NCBI RefSeq assembly: GCF_004359215.1
Contig: NC_090611.1
Span: 5,484,384 to 5,513,729, forward strand
Direction: 5' to 3'
DNA from: Bremia lactucae
Taxonomy: Eukaryota > Oomycota > Peronosporomycetes > Peronosporales > Peronosporaceae
DNA: 29,346 bases
Below, in pieces: positions 8,936-18,439 of the stretch; within the stretch, counting starts at the first letter, position 1, and every line of letters starts with the position of its first letter. Under the pieces are notes generated by a model, which did no database searches, was not told the DNA's origin, and saw only the letters and a program-made list of their open reading frames with translations. A program made the translations under genes and the position numbers.

Positions 8936-9860
8936 TGAATCTGCGATTTGGCTTCGATCGACTCCCATTTTTGTCGTCCGTTTGGACGATAAGCACCAGA
9001 ATGGACGAAAGCTTTTAAGGCTAAAGACCTTCTGTTCCGCAATAGAGATAGGTTGATCAAGCGACTCTTGTTCGAGCTGGAACAGGAGGGTCTTGACAGG
9101 ACCGTCTGAAATATTTTTAACAAGCGGAGTTATCTGTGTTAGGTCATCTATCGGATGCCTCACGACACATACGACTTACGAGGTATCGTAAATGCTTGGC
9201 ACAAGCGTGACACGCTTGTTCTGCTTCAAATCCAGGATCTCTGCTCGAGCCATGAAACTGGCACGTGGTGGCTCAAAAATTTGCCTGAGCCGGGTCTGAA
9301 CGACCTCATACGACCTAAAGACAAATGAGTCTTGAAGCTTGAGCTGTTAACCCCAAGATTTGGCACAAGTAGGACATGTCAAATTTCACTTTCGTCGCAT
9401 CATCATTGATGCGGCGAGCTCTAATTGCGTCGTCTTATTCGTCGAACAAACTTGAAAGGGAGTCACCTTCGACTGCCTTAAGCTATAAGATTTTTATCTT
9501 TAAGCTTTCGTGTCGAAGCGTCGGCCTGCTACAGCATGTAATGCTGCTGTCTTAATAATTTTAACTTTTGAGCACCCTCAACTATCAACACCTCTGCGTG
9601 TTAAGAGCCTTGCTAATGAAGCAAGTTTTTTTGGCCCCGTCGAATGAACTCGGTTAAAGCCTTATGTTGTCCTTTTTGTTGTAGAGTGAATAACATGGCG
9701 CTAACAGCTGGAATGCCACCGCCGAACTCACATGTTGAGCCGCTATTCATTCAACGTTGCTAAAATGAGAAAATATTTCACGCGTTGCGTGGAAGCCTTC
9801 TAGAGGGGCTTAAAAGCTTCCTACTTCATCATCCAACATGACCATGTTGGATGGAACGTG
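8909..9860 (-). pseudogene. Gag remnant, element B
   Basis: The best-preserved frame (9163-8909) includes ISDGPVKTLLFQLEQESLDQPISIAEQKVFSLK, which matches the middle of gag in copy A. Sequence further 5' on this strand, up to about 9860, is recognisably gag at the DNA level (a GAAGCAAG/CTTGC region, and a MDMS-like start near 9840) but is full of stops. The zinc knuckle is missing. Confidence 0.65.
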
Positions 9861-9885
9861 CGTGAGCCGTTGAACCGACTACGAA

Positions 9886-9894
9886 GTGCTACCA
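9886..9894 (-). other. Primer binding site of element B
   Basis: TGGTAGCAC on the minus strand, two bases after the end of the 5' LTR, identical to the sites of A, C and D. Confidence 0.65.
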
Positions 9895-9896
9895 GC

Positions 9897-10302
9897 TGCA
9901 ACGGGGCACCTTTTGCGAGTACTGACAGTAGTACTAGTGATTACAAAAAGGCGGGACGCCTCGAATACTTCACGTACACGACGTGCAGAGGAAGGTTCTA
10001 ATTACGTAAGAGGTCTTACCTACTCAGAGTCAATACTAAGACATTAGTATAGTGAAAAAGTAGAACTATATTAATAAATTTAGGTTTTTCATAACGATCT
10101 TCTATCTACTGGCAATTCATTATTAGCTAACTATGCAATGCGCCTCCTTGCGCACCGCCTAATCGTGTCTTGTAGCGAATGGCGGGCCTTATTCAAAACT
10201 TTAATCAACCAATTAATAAAACTAATGTCTTATTGCGTCAATATTACCAAGTTTGGTGATATTGGATCTCTTAAGTCAAAATTAATAAGGATAATAATTT
10301 TG
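9897..10302 (-). repeat. 5' LTR of element B, truncated at its 5' end
   Basis: The LTR ends in CCCCGTTGCA next to the spacer and primer binding site. Its body carries CAATATTACCAAGTTTGG..., then GACGCAATAAGACAT, followed by TTGGTTGATTAAAG, all shared with the LTR fragment at 17946-18283. The first 50-100 bases are missing; the 190-bp repeat module at 10304 abuts the break. Confidence 0.75.
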
Positions 10303-10303
10303 A

Positions 10304-10500
10304 AGAACCGGTATAGGCACACACCCCTTTGGTATAGCCACACCCCCTTTCGTCTGTTTGTTTTAGTTAGATAAAGACTACAGATTAAAAATGAACCGTT
10401 TTATATTCCGCTATATCGCAAAAGTGACAATTATCACTTTAGAGATCCCTTTAGGACTTTGGCACACCCCCAGCAAAATTAAATTTGGGAACCGATATAG
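10304..10500 (+). repeat. About 190-bp TATAG/CACACCCC repeat module, copy 2
   Basis: The plus strand reads GAACCGGTATAGGCACAC, GGTATAGCCACACCCCC followed by CGTCTG, then GGCACACCCCCAG near 10461 and GGGAACCGATATAGCC at 10487. Unit order and the CGTCTG and ATAAAGAC landmarks match copy 1 at 4138-4325, which lies on the other strand. Both copies abut LTR sequence of element B. The unit ACCGRTATAG(N)CACACCCC is not one I recognise. Confidence 0.6.
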
Positions 10501-10845
10501 CCACATCCCTTTTTTATCTACCGCTATTTTTATGAGAGTAGCGTGAACTTGTTAATAACTGGAATATGTATTACGAAACCTTTATGCACGCCTTCCCAGC
10601 TACAGAAGCTTGAAAGGTCTGCAAAAACTTCGCAATATAAACGTACTTTATGTTAAATAGCAAGATGCTTTTTCAACAAAGAAATTACGAGCGAAAGCCG
10701 ACAAAAACTGAAACATAAGGAAATTGTGGCTCATGGTGTGTATCAAAATCAGCACTTAGAATCGCCTATTTGAAGCACTTCCGCAAAAGTTTGTAAAGTA
10801 AAGTAAAAACAAATTCCTTAGCTTGACCTCCAAATACTAACTAAC
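10501..10845 (+). other. AT-rich intergenic stretch, no gene seen
   Basis: No convincing reading frame, LTR terminus or RNA gene was seen. It is the unique-looking sequence upstream of the small ORF at 10846 and could hold its promoter. Confidence 0.5.
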
Positions 10846-11055
10846 ATGCAGGTTTTTATCGCTTATTTTCAGCTCAACTTCTCCCTCGCTGCTCGGTTTG
10901 CTGCTCTTTTTTTCGCTCTGACAATGACTTGCCAATCAATCGCAGGCGCTCTTGATTTTTTGCGCGTGTTAAAAACCGTACATTCAACATCGCCAACGAA
11001 AATACGGTCTCGGTTGCGGAGCTACCTCGCTCCTAAAGTCAGAGGAAGACTTTAG
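10846..11055 (+). CDS. Possible secreted small protein, C-terminus supplied by an LTR
   Basis: The 69-codon frame has a hydrophobic stretch (residues 15-35, AARFAALFFAL... ending SIAGA) that could be a signal peptide, though a long 14-residue polar and aromatic lead precedes it. After it come RVLK at residues 40-43 and a basic stretch. RVLK sits where oomycete RxLR motifs are usually found but ends in K, so this is at most a variant. The last dozen or so codons lie in the element C LTR, which starts at about 11012, so the original protein, if any, was truncated by the insertion. No continuation is seen on the far side of element C. Chance is a real alternative. Confidence 0.25.
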   Translation: MQVFIAYFQLNFSLAARFAALFFALTMTCQSIAGALDFLRVLKTVHSTSPTKIRSRLRSYLAPKVRGRL

Positions 11056-11500
11056 ACTCAGAGATTCTCTTAGTTCTACAGAACTTATAGTTTTAACAAC
11101 TCAGGGGGTCGAACAAGCTATTAAAGCTTAAAAATTCCTAGTTCAAAGTATTCAGGGGTTCGTCAAACGAAGTGACAACTAGTGCCCAAGAGTGTATACC
11201 TTAAAAAGGCTTCTGTATCTCACAGATCACTGCGCAAGCCTTGGGAAGGCGCTTAGCGCTTTGAGATCAAAGGAGGAACTGCACTTTATTTAATTATTTA
11301 GTCTAAAGCCTTTTCCCTAGCCAATTTAAAAATGAATTTCGGCCGCCAGATTTATATCTGGCGGCGACCACATTGTGTACCTATAATAAATGGGATTCAA
11401 GTAATTATTTATTTTAGAATAGGATAACAGGGTATTTTATCCATAAAGTAAATGTGCTACAACAACGGTTCTCCAATCGATGTGTGCCCCTCACCCTCCC
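11012..11500 (-). repeat. 3' LTR of element C
   Basis: It aligns along its length with 14382-14889. The left end (GGTTGCGGAGCTACC) is a diverged form of TGTAGCGGGACTACC. The right end near 11490-11503 is rearranged relative to the 5' LTR and is purine-rich on the minus strand (GATGGGGAGGGTGAGGGG), which may be the polypurine tract joined to a shortened LTR start. Confidence 0.85.
11342..11365. other. Perfect 10-bp hairpin inside the element C LTR
   Basis: GCCGCCAGAT, loop TTAT, ATCTGGCGGC. The core of the stem is kept in the other LTR at 14709-14731 although surrounding bases differ. It may be an RNA structure near the 3' end of the element transcript; that role is inferred. Confidence 0.7.
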
Positions 11501-11602
11501 CATCAGACTGTTGACACCGAGTGACAACATTCGCTTCATTTCCTCTTTGAGGTTGGAACGAAACAGCTGACCATTCGGTTGTGTTTTTAATTCCTTTGTC
11601 CC

Positions 11603-12318
11603 ATGACGTTCAAGCGTGAGTCATAGACTCTTAGCACCTTCCTCGACGATGAGGGAATGGTGGACTTTGAAAGTCACTTTCCATCAGAGAAAAAGAGAAA
11701 GAGCGTCGCTCTTACACGCCTTCTCCTCCGGATGAACGTCGGCGGGCCCTGAATCTGTTCCCAGAACGTGATGCCGCTGATGTCTTAACTGCATTGAGCA
11801 GGACACAGGACCCTGAGTCCAACATCATTACGAATCCGCTCGATGAAGGCCAAGAGCAGGCAATCCTCATAGAAGAATAAGCTCGTCGTCGATCTGCCGA
11901 GATAGCGAGAACTAAAACTCATAGTGAATATAGATTCACTCCGCTTAGTGCGGAGGAGCGTCTCAAAGAGATCGTGGTTCACAGCTTGGCCACCTAGACC
12001 TCCCGTAACACGGCGAGAACACCGGAGAAGATCGCTGCTGGCGACGCTCTTCATGAACGATTTCTTACGCCGAAAGTAATGATGCGAGGTCAGTATCAGA
12101 CGAGTTTACGTGATCAAGCCCGTGAGGCTTCGGTGACCTCCATGAGGGAAATTCCGATTGTTTTGTTTCCAAACGAAAAAGGAATGAAAACGAAGTCTCA
12201 TTTCAGAACTGGGTCTACCGGGCCCGCCGCCTCCGTAATATTTGGAATATCTGAGTCAGCGGATGTGACTGATGTTCGTTTAGAACGGAATCGTCGCTTC
12301 GATTTCGCCAAGCTTTAG
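11603..12318 (+). pseudogene. Decayed open frame antisense to element C, function unknown
   Basis: From ATG 11603 the plus strand reads MTFKRES, a stop, TLSTFLDDEGMVDFESHFPSE, a frameshift near 11700, then one frame to 12318 broken only by TAA 11878 and TAG 11995. The product is highly charged (PPDERRRALNLFPERDAAD; PLSAEERLKEIVV; SLRDQAREASVTSMREIP) and unlike gag or pol. About 238 codons with so few stops in a dead element suggest a former gene. It sits between the chromodomain and 3' LTR on the opposite strand, like the frame at 4503-5024 in element B, but I see no sequence similarity between the two. The family is not recognised. Confidence 0.4.
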
Positions 12319-12438
12319 GCCAAAAGCCAGTTACGTTCGGCATTTATGCCACAAAACGAAGAAAGGTCTAGCCGAAATTTATTGCTTCGGTTAAACGTAC
12401 AACCATGGATCGAAGCCGCACTGAGGCTTTAGATCCAC

Positions 12439-13180
12439 CTAATCCACGTCTAGTGGTGGCACGCGTCGTTTGACGTGAATTGACCCTGAGCTCGGCACTT
12501 GAAAAGGTAACGGCGTACTGGAAATCTTGCCGAAGAAGTACTTCAAACTCCTAAGAATTTTAGAAGATGGGTACCCTAGCCACTTCACCAGATACTGGCA
12601 TTGGCCCTTACGACGACGTCGCTTTAAAAGTTTCTCCACGAGAAAATGAAAGCTTTCCCGCGCATCAAGCAGCGCAGGAGGGGGCCGAAATCTCGGCGAA
12701 AGCATTTAATGCTCTAAAGATCGATGTGCAACTTCTTCGTGAGGTCCTTGCTCGGGTTGATATCTCCTTTGAGGCGGTTCATAACCGTCTTTCGCTGCTG
12801 GAGCCAGCTGGACATCCTGGTGAAGATGCAGCAATCTGCGGCACGACCGCCTGTCTCGGCGCAAGCGACTTTAATTCCACGTGGGAAGGGTCCCGAATTG
12901 GCTTAAGAAAGCCAACGTAGAAGACTGAGTGTGTACGCAGCTTGCTAGAAGGTTTAGTGTGTAAGCTACCTTTTTTGGCCAAGACCGTAAATCGTCCAAT
13001 AAAGCGCGGGCGTAATTTGGTCTTGAAGACCGCGAAAATCAAGTTAGTGGGTAGATTTTTAGCGTTTAATAAATCTTGGTCTCAGAGCATTTAAGAATTA
13101 ATACAGCTTTGATTTCGGCATCTGCTTGTTCTTTTTGTTTGTCTTGGCTATCAGCCATCGTGTCCCTTACAAGTCTTAAA
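12439..13180 (-). pseudogene. Integrase C-terminal tail plus chromodomain, element C
   Basis: The minus strand from about 13180 reads MADSQDKQKEQADA, then FAVFKTKLRPRFIG, RFTVLAKKGS, SKLRTHSVFYVGFLKPIRDPSHV, the post-core integrase tail. After a polar linker and a frame change comes the chromodomain FHFLVEKLLKRRRRKGQCQYLVKWLGYPSSK (12559-12651 in the 12705-12439 frame). The YLVKW-x-GYP core is intact; the following S-W-E element is not seen in this frame. The catalytic core is absent: gag sequence lies directly upstream. Confidence 0.82.
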
Positions 13181-13265
13181 ACACTAAATCGCGTCGCGAG
13201 AAGGCTTGTACTCACGCCCCGTGCCATTACGCACCGAGCTAATTAGGGCTAGGTCATTTTTACTC

Positions 13266-14090
13266 TCACCTCCTAGAGATCCAGCAGAGCCAAGGTCTCC
13301 CCCAGTAGGGCACCCCGCACCTACTGGGCATCAACTTTTCCCGCACCGTACCAGATTTTTGGTATAGGTCGGAATTGGTGACCTTTCGACCTTTACACGC
13401 ATTTCGTAGGAGACAGGCTGGAAATAAATGTTTCGTCCTTTCGCACATATAACATCTACGGAAGTTCTTATGCTGTTCAGAGCTTGAAAGCCTCTTCCCC
13501 TTCCTCAATGAGGCTTAGATCCATGGGTTCCGGTCTATTAGACGGTACCCATGTGCTCGAAGAGCTTGTACGGTAAACAGGCTTGCTAACACGAGCAGAC
13601 TTAAAGTCGAACTCAGCGCGTAGCGCTATGGCAATTGCCTCTTCGAAAGTAGCAGGATGAGATCGAAATACTTCCGTTTGGGCGACGTCTCCATACAGAA
13701 CCTCCCCAAAAGGATTGTTACGACAATTGCTTGATGCATAGATGCAATAAAGAGTTCTTAACTCCTGGACATAGCTTTCTAGGTTTCGTTTACCCTGTCG
13801 AGTCGCTATGAGCCGTGATCGCATGCGGAAAGCCTGATCAAGCAGTGCAAACCTGCTTGTCATTTGCTGTTTCAGCAAATCCCATGAGGGATAAGCGTCG
13901 TTTATGGACGTACTACACGATTGTGCTCACTCCATGGCTCTACCTCCAAGTTTGGAAATGCTCATAGCCACCTTTTGCCGTTCTGTTAACAACAAGGCGC
14001 ATTTTTTAATGGACATCTCCATCTGCTTAATCCAAAAAGAGAGATTTTCTCCCCTTTTCCCTCAATTGTCTTTTATTGACAGCTAGAGGG
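13266..14090 (-). pseudogene. Gag with CCHC knuckle, element C
   Basis: The central frame (13878-13477, 133 codons) has MLKQQMTSRFALLDQAFRMRSRLI, an ESYVQELRTLYCI block and EEAIAIALRAEFDFKSA, the helical capsid-like region of Ty3/gypsy gag. It runs into NRPEPMDLSLIE. The next frame (13508-13266) carries C-x2-C-x4-H-x4-C (CYMCERTKHLFPAC, around 13410-13451). The N-terminal part continues to about 14090 in decayed form. It differs clearly from the gag of A and D, so C is a separate family. Confidence 0.8.
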
Positions 14091-14370
14091 CAAGTCTTCG
14101 GTTCTGAATCAGGTACAGAGATGTACCGGGTTGGCATTGATGCCGCTAAGTGATCTTGTACCTGGCCGATCAGGGAGGATTAATATCGCATGAAGGCTAT
14201 AAGCCTTGCATGCAGGACCTCTGTCCCTAGGATATATAGAACTCTACATGTTCAAGCCCAATTAAAGTTTTGAGATTGTCATAAGCTGCTCGTTGCGCCT
14301 CTGAACTCGGGAAACTCTTCGATTTCAGTACGTTTAGTCTTGTAACGACTCCGGCGTAAATTAACTTCGA

Positions 14371-14379
14371 GTGCTACCA
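14371..14379 (-). other. Primer binding site of element C
   Basis: TGGTAGCAC on the minus strand, two bases after the 5' LTR end (CCCGCTACA). It is the same nine-base site and spacing as in A, B and D although the LTR is from a different family. Confidence 0.65.
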
Positions 14380-14381
14380 GG

Positions 14382-14889
14382 TGTAGCGGGACTACCTCGC
14401 TCCTAAAGTCAGAGGAAGACTTTCAGACTCAGAGAGTCTCTTAATTCTACAGAACTAATGGTTTTAATAACTCAGGGAGTCGTACAAGCTATTAAAGCTT
14501 AATAAATCCTAGTTCAAAGTTCAGGGGTTCGTAGAACCAAGTGGCAACTAGGGCCTAAGAGAATATACCTTAGAAAGGCTTCTACCTTTACAGATCACTG
14601 CGCAAGCCTTAGGAAGGCACTTAATGCTTTAAGATCAAAGAAGAAACTGCACTTGATTTAATTATTAAATCTAAAACCTTTTCCTAACTAGTTTAAAAAT
14701 AGATTTCGGCCGCCAGATTTATATCTGGCGGTGTTACCCATAAAAAATGTGATTAAAGTAATTAGTTATTTTAAAATAGGATAGAAGGGTATTTACCCAT
14801 AACGTAAATGTACCACGACAACAATTCTCTAACCGATGTGTGCTCCATTGCAATTTCTAATGTGCCCAGGGGCAGTCACACCCATTACA
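14382..14889 (-). repeat. 5' LTR of element C
   Basis: The minus strand starts TGTAATGGGTGTGACTG at 14889 and ends CCCGCTACA at 14382, giving TG...CA and short inverted termini. It aligns with 11012-11500. It contains the GCCGCCAGAT hairpin (14709-14731). Confidence 0.87.
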
Positions 14890-15179
14890 CTACTCTCATG
14901 TAGATAATTTGTAGTGCGGATATAGCGATTCCCTTATTTTAATTAGGGAATCAGGGATTTTATACCCGCATAAATAATATTTATCATTCCTCTTTTACGG
15001 AAATAATATTTATTATTAATCTTATGAAAAAATATTTTAAGTAACGGAACACCCAGTTGCAGAGATGTAACAGGTTTCTACTTCGATTAAAGCCCGAGCT
15101 CTATATGATCGAGGCAAAAGAGCAATGCTCGGAGATGGAAAATAATAATATTTTTTTTTACGGGACACCCGTTTCAATG
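14890..15179 (-). repeat. LTR fragments of the element B type
   Basis: Two LTR-start-like sequences occur on the minus strand: GAAACGGGTGTCCCGT at about 15160-15177 and a diverged GGGTGTTCCGTTAC at 15040-15055. The latter is followed by AAATATTATTTCC motifs and AT-rich DNA to the edge of element C. They resemble the 5' ends at 18626 and 4433. Element C appears to have inserted into or beside this cluster. Confidence 0.5.
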
Positions 15180-15849
15180 AGTAAATTGTCAGGCATCTGA
15201 CTAGGGACGGTCTCGGGGACGAAAACATATCGGATTGTCATGGTGTAGCCATATGCACCATAACTTTGGATAAACTCCCGACACTGGAGGTCGGTAATGT
15301 TTTCAAATCTATTAGTATTTTTAAGTTTTGATACGTCTAAGTTTATGCAAAAAAAAATTCGCGTGAGAATTGATGCAGAAGAGAGAGCAGCTAAAGTGGG
15401 AGTGTCAATCCGAAAACTTCTACGCATTGTGATAGGAATTTAATTCGAAATAAAGACAAGCGTGCTATATAAATACATATATCCACCTGTACTGGACGCT
15501 TGAGGATCAAAGAGTAAATTTCTTCTACGGTTGTGTGTTGCATGCCGCTTGATTGTCTTGTATTTGAGGTCTTAGGCCTTGAACATGTCGCATACGGCTA
15601 ACAACGACGCCAATATGGTGTATCAAGCATTTGGAGGCTATTGGCACACGACAACATGTCGCCGCCATTTTGGCGCAAAACGTTAACTTAGTGCCAAAAT
15701 ACATGAAATTGAGTCATAGCAGGTTAAAATTTTACAATTTACTCCACAACAGTTTTCTCGGCATAGTCAAGAAATACGCAATATAAACTGAACCGATTGG
15801 CCAGAATTCTTATCATTAGGACAAAGAAATTATTATCACTCTTACCTGC
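15180..15849 (+). other. Intergenic region upstream of the RING-H2 gene
   Basis: No gene is firmly supported. The minus strand has an 89-codon frame (15427-15158) ending in LTR sequence, and the plus strand has a 31-codon frame from ATG 15344 (MQKKIRVRIDAEERAAKVG...) that is vaguely helix-turn-helix-like; neither is convincing. TCATTAGG (15813) and TCACTCTTACC (15836) resemble oomycete initiator sequences and lie just upstream of the start at 15850. Confidence 0.45.
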
Positions 15850-16901
15850 ATGCCCGAGACCTCGGACCCGTCAGCTCCCGCGATGCCAAGCACCGAAGAG
15901 CGTGCCGCGTTGCAGTCCTCGGGATCAGTAAGCAGATCGTTGACGTCGCCATCTCGCGCGCGGCTTCTGGCAACCGCGGGTATGGGAAGTGGACCAGCTG
16001 CTCCCGATGAAGCCCATGCCGTGCGCCTTAATGTGCTTAACAGTAGCGTGCAGGAGGCGCGAGATGCTCGTAACTCGCGCCTTATAATGTGGGCGATTTC
16101 TATGGTCAATTTTCCTCAGATTGTGATGGCTGTCGTCCTTTTGGCGCTTTATTGGCAAAGCGAGACGCTCTGCTATCGTATCCAGGTGTGGGTGCTGCTA
16201 CATACCGTCCACTTGACTCTGACGCTGCTGGTGGAGTGGACACTGTACTGTTTGAACGGTGCAAGAAGTAACAGTGCCATACGGTTAAGGGAGAAGTACA
16301 TGGCTTTGCTGAGCCAACTCAAATATGGGCTGGACCTAGCTGGTCTATTTTGGTTCCTGGTTGGTAATATGTGGGTCATTAGTGATGGTGCTCGTTGCGA
16401 TGATGGGTCGGTCGTATACCAATTGGCGCTGTGGATGATCATTATCGCGTATGCCAAGATTTTTTTGCCTTGCTTGTTGCTGCTGGCGCTGCTACCTATC
16501 CTATGCTTCTGTCTGCCTTGCGTCATTCGTCTGCTAAGTAGGTTGCAGGACCCTATGAGAGGAAAAGGAGCGACGAAGGAGGTATTGTGATCATATTTCT
16601 ATGTTTTTCAAGTACTTATGTTGTCGCCGTGGTGATATAGATGATCGACCAGCTAGAGGCCAAGGTGTATACGGTCAATATGTTCCCACCCGATGACGCG
16701 TGCTGCTGTATCTGTCTCAATGACTATGAAATTTCCCAGTCGCTGCGTGTGTTACCCTGCTCTCACCATTTTCACAAAGAATGTGTGGACGAGTGGCTGC
16801 TAGTAAACTCTACGTGCCCAACGTGTCGCAAATCCATTTTCGATGTGTCAAGCTCTGGTGGGGCTACTGTTAGTGAAGAAGAGATGTTACAGCAAGTTTG
16901 A
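15850..16901 (+). CDS. Multi-pass membrane RING-H2 E3 ubiquitin ligase, one intron
   Basis: Exon 1 is 15850-16581 (244 codons); a 59-bp GT-AG intron (16582-16640) precedes exon 2, 16641-16901, in the same phase, giving 330 residues. The order is: polar Ser/Ala-rich N-terminus (1-75), hydrophobic segments at about 78-101, 111-133, 160-177 and 189-226 (the last long enough for two passes), and a C-terminal RING-H2 domain. The zinc ligands fit C-x2-C-x14-C-x-H-x2-H-x2-C-x10-C-x2-C exactly: C266, C269, C284, H286, H289, C292, C303, C306. The layout resembles a plant family of membrane-anchored RING ligases with the same four-segment region before the RING. It should act at a membrane, passing ubiquitin from an E2 to an unknown substrate. 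Without splicing, exon 1 would stop two codons into the intron. Confidence 0.93.
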
Positions 16902-17945
16902 TGGTGAGGGTCATTTTGTGCCCACATGCAGTGTGAATTTTAGCTTTTCGTGTCAAAGTTATGATGGATCCTCGAAGGCTAAGAGAATTGACAATTCTAT
17001 TTTCGAGCTGTATAACGCTTATGAGCTGAAAAAGATGTAAGAAGCTGATTAGATAAGGCCTCTGCCAGCAACTGCTGGCAACTAACAGCATTTCTGCCGG
17101 GTCTATATTTACAACAGAAGAAGGGTAATAGTTGCCGTTAATTAGGAATGTTTTTGTAAACAAAGTGAATGTGCGACTTCAATTATTAATTGAAGCAGAT
17201 TGGATCGAAACAGACCTTCGAGGTGTTGCAAATTACCTGAGGCATCGCCTTCAATAAGCCAACCTCATATTCGACCATCACACCTTCTTCCTTCCCTTCA
17301 CCAATAGCATTTACATCAGCTTTACTGTCACAAAACCCGTCGTATTTTTGTTAAGACCGCTTAAATAAAATGTCACATACTTTGAGTTCAAGAAAGATCA
17401 TATAAAGGCGTCATGCAAAAACTAACCCAAATGTTTTTGATGCTCTTCAGATTTAAATTAGCCTAATCTTCTAATTATGGAAGGCAAGCTGGACTTCGGC
17501 TGCAGCAGCAATTGCAAAAAGCTGGGCTTCACGCTAAAAGTTACTTCAAGGAGTAGGCGCATGCCTACTCATGGGCGGACCTTGCGGAAACCTTCACTTG
17601 AAAATCTTATATTGGTCAACAAAGCGACGCCGAACCAATTAAAATTTCCGCCAAAACTTAACAAATGCAATCCGGCGCCAATAATATTTTTTCAATAAAC
17701 AGAGAATATTATTTCTCGAAACCTCACGAAAAAGAAAAGCTTGAAGTCTGCCAAAGCATGATAAGTTGCCACGCTTGACTCAAGCTGCTCTTTGCGCTTG
17801 GGCAAAGCAAAATTTATCCTACCAAAGACTCCTTTCTAAAGCACAATAAGTTTCATCTTGAAAAAGCGATACGAATATGAAGCTATGGATTCACAAAAAA
17901 AATGTTTTTGAAACCTTCTTTTTTACATAAATGGCTACTGATACT
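16902..17945 (+). other. Intergenic region downstream of the RING-H2 gene
   Basis: It holds the presumed 3' UTR of the RING gene. An 8-bp perfect stem with a two-base loop (TGCCAGCA/TGCTGGCA, 17063-17080) lies about 160 bases after the stop. A 73-codon plus-strand frame at 17477-17698 and protein-like minus-strand stretches around 17740-17830 show no recognisable family. Confidence 0.5.
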
Positions 17946-18283
17946 AGTACGAGGTGTCCCGTCACATAAATATTATCTTCTATAAAAGGAAAAATAATCA
18001 TTATTTCCTATAATAGGAAATAGATAAAGAAGTACAACATTATTATCGTTATTTATGTTTACTTATTAGTTCCAATATTACCAAATTGGGTAATATTGAC
18101 GCAATAAGACATCAGTTCTATTGCTTGGTTGATTAAGCTTAAATCAACCCCGTCAATCGTCAAAAGATACTTTCTCTTTTTTAGAGCCTTAGAATTTACC
18201 TTTAGTAGCTAAGAACTTAGAATCTTCCTCTACACGTCGTGTACGTGAAGTAGTCGAGGAACCCCACCTTCACTATACTGGGT
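17946..18283 (+). repeat. Solo or partial LTR, element B type, plus orientation
   Basis: It starts AGTACGAGGTGTCCCGTC, a diverged form of TGTAACGGGTGTCCCGT, and runs through AAGAAGTACAA, CCAATATTACCAAATTGGG, GACGCAATAAGACATC, TTGGTTGATTAAG and TACACGTCGTGTACGTGAAG. These occur in the same order in the 5' LTR of element B. No internal element sequence follows. Confidence 0.7.
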
Positions 18284-18439
18284 TGGGGGATTGGGATGTT
18301 GTGCTTTGGGTCGGAAGGAAGAAGAGCAGTTAAACGCTTGTTTTGATTTTCTGGAGATAATTGTCAACTCGAAAGGTACATCACGTTTCTTATATCCTTC
18401 TATACTTGATATCGTTTTTGCTTGCGAAAAAATATCATT

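Larger units (their letters stand above)
4326..10302 (-). mobile_element. Composite, deleted chromodomain Ty3/gypsy element B
   Basis: The minus strand reads 5' LTR (9897-10302), primer binding site, gag, protease remnant, RT/RNase H with a large internal loss, integrase zinc region with the catalytic core missing, two successive copies of the integrase C-terminal tail, a chromodomain, an extra 3' region, and the start of a 3' LTR. The doubled tail (6425-6785 and 6036-6403) suggests recombination between two copies rather than one element. It is more decayed than A and D. The chromodomain places it among chromoviruses, whose integrases are thought to be steered to modified histones. Confidence 0.8.
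11012..14889 (-). mobile_element. Element C: deleted chromodomain Ty3/gypsy element with both LTRs
   Basis: Two direct repeats of about 490-510 bp (11012-11500 and 14382-14889) bound an interior that reads, on the minus strand, primer binding site, gag with a CCHC knuckle, then directly the integrase C-terminal tail and chromodomain, then a 3' region. Protease, RT, RNase H and the integrase core are missing, so this is a non-autonomous deletion derivative of 3.9 kb. By eye the first 110 aligned LTR bases differ at about 8% of positions, so the insertion is not recent. Target-site duplications could not be recognised. Confidence 0.88.

Noticed and set aside
12567..12920. 117-codon plus-strand open frame
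   Set aside because: It overlaps, antisense, the chromodomain and integrase tail of element C, which have recognisable motifs; the plus-strand frame has none.
15158..15427. 89-codon minus-strand open frame
   Set aside because: It ends inside LTR-like sequence, has no recognisable domain, and no splice or promoter context supports it.
16582..16640. Frame break in the RING gene read as a pseudogene
   Set aside because: A 59-bp GT-AG intron restores the frame exactly and joins the membrane region to the RING domain.
17477..17698. 73-codon plus-strand frame after the RING gene
   Set aside because: It is low complexity in places and no motif or neighbour context supports it; kept only as part of the intergenic description.
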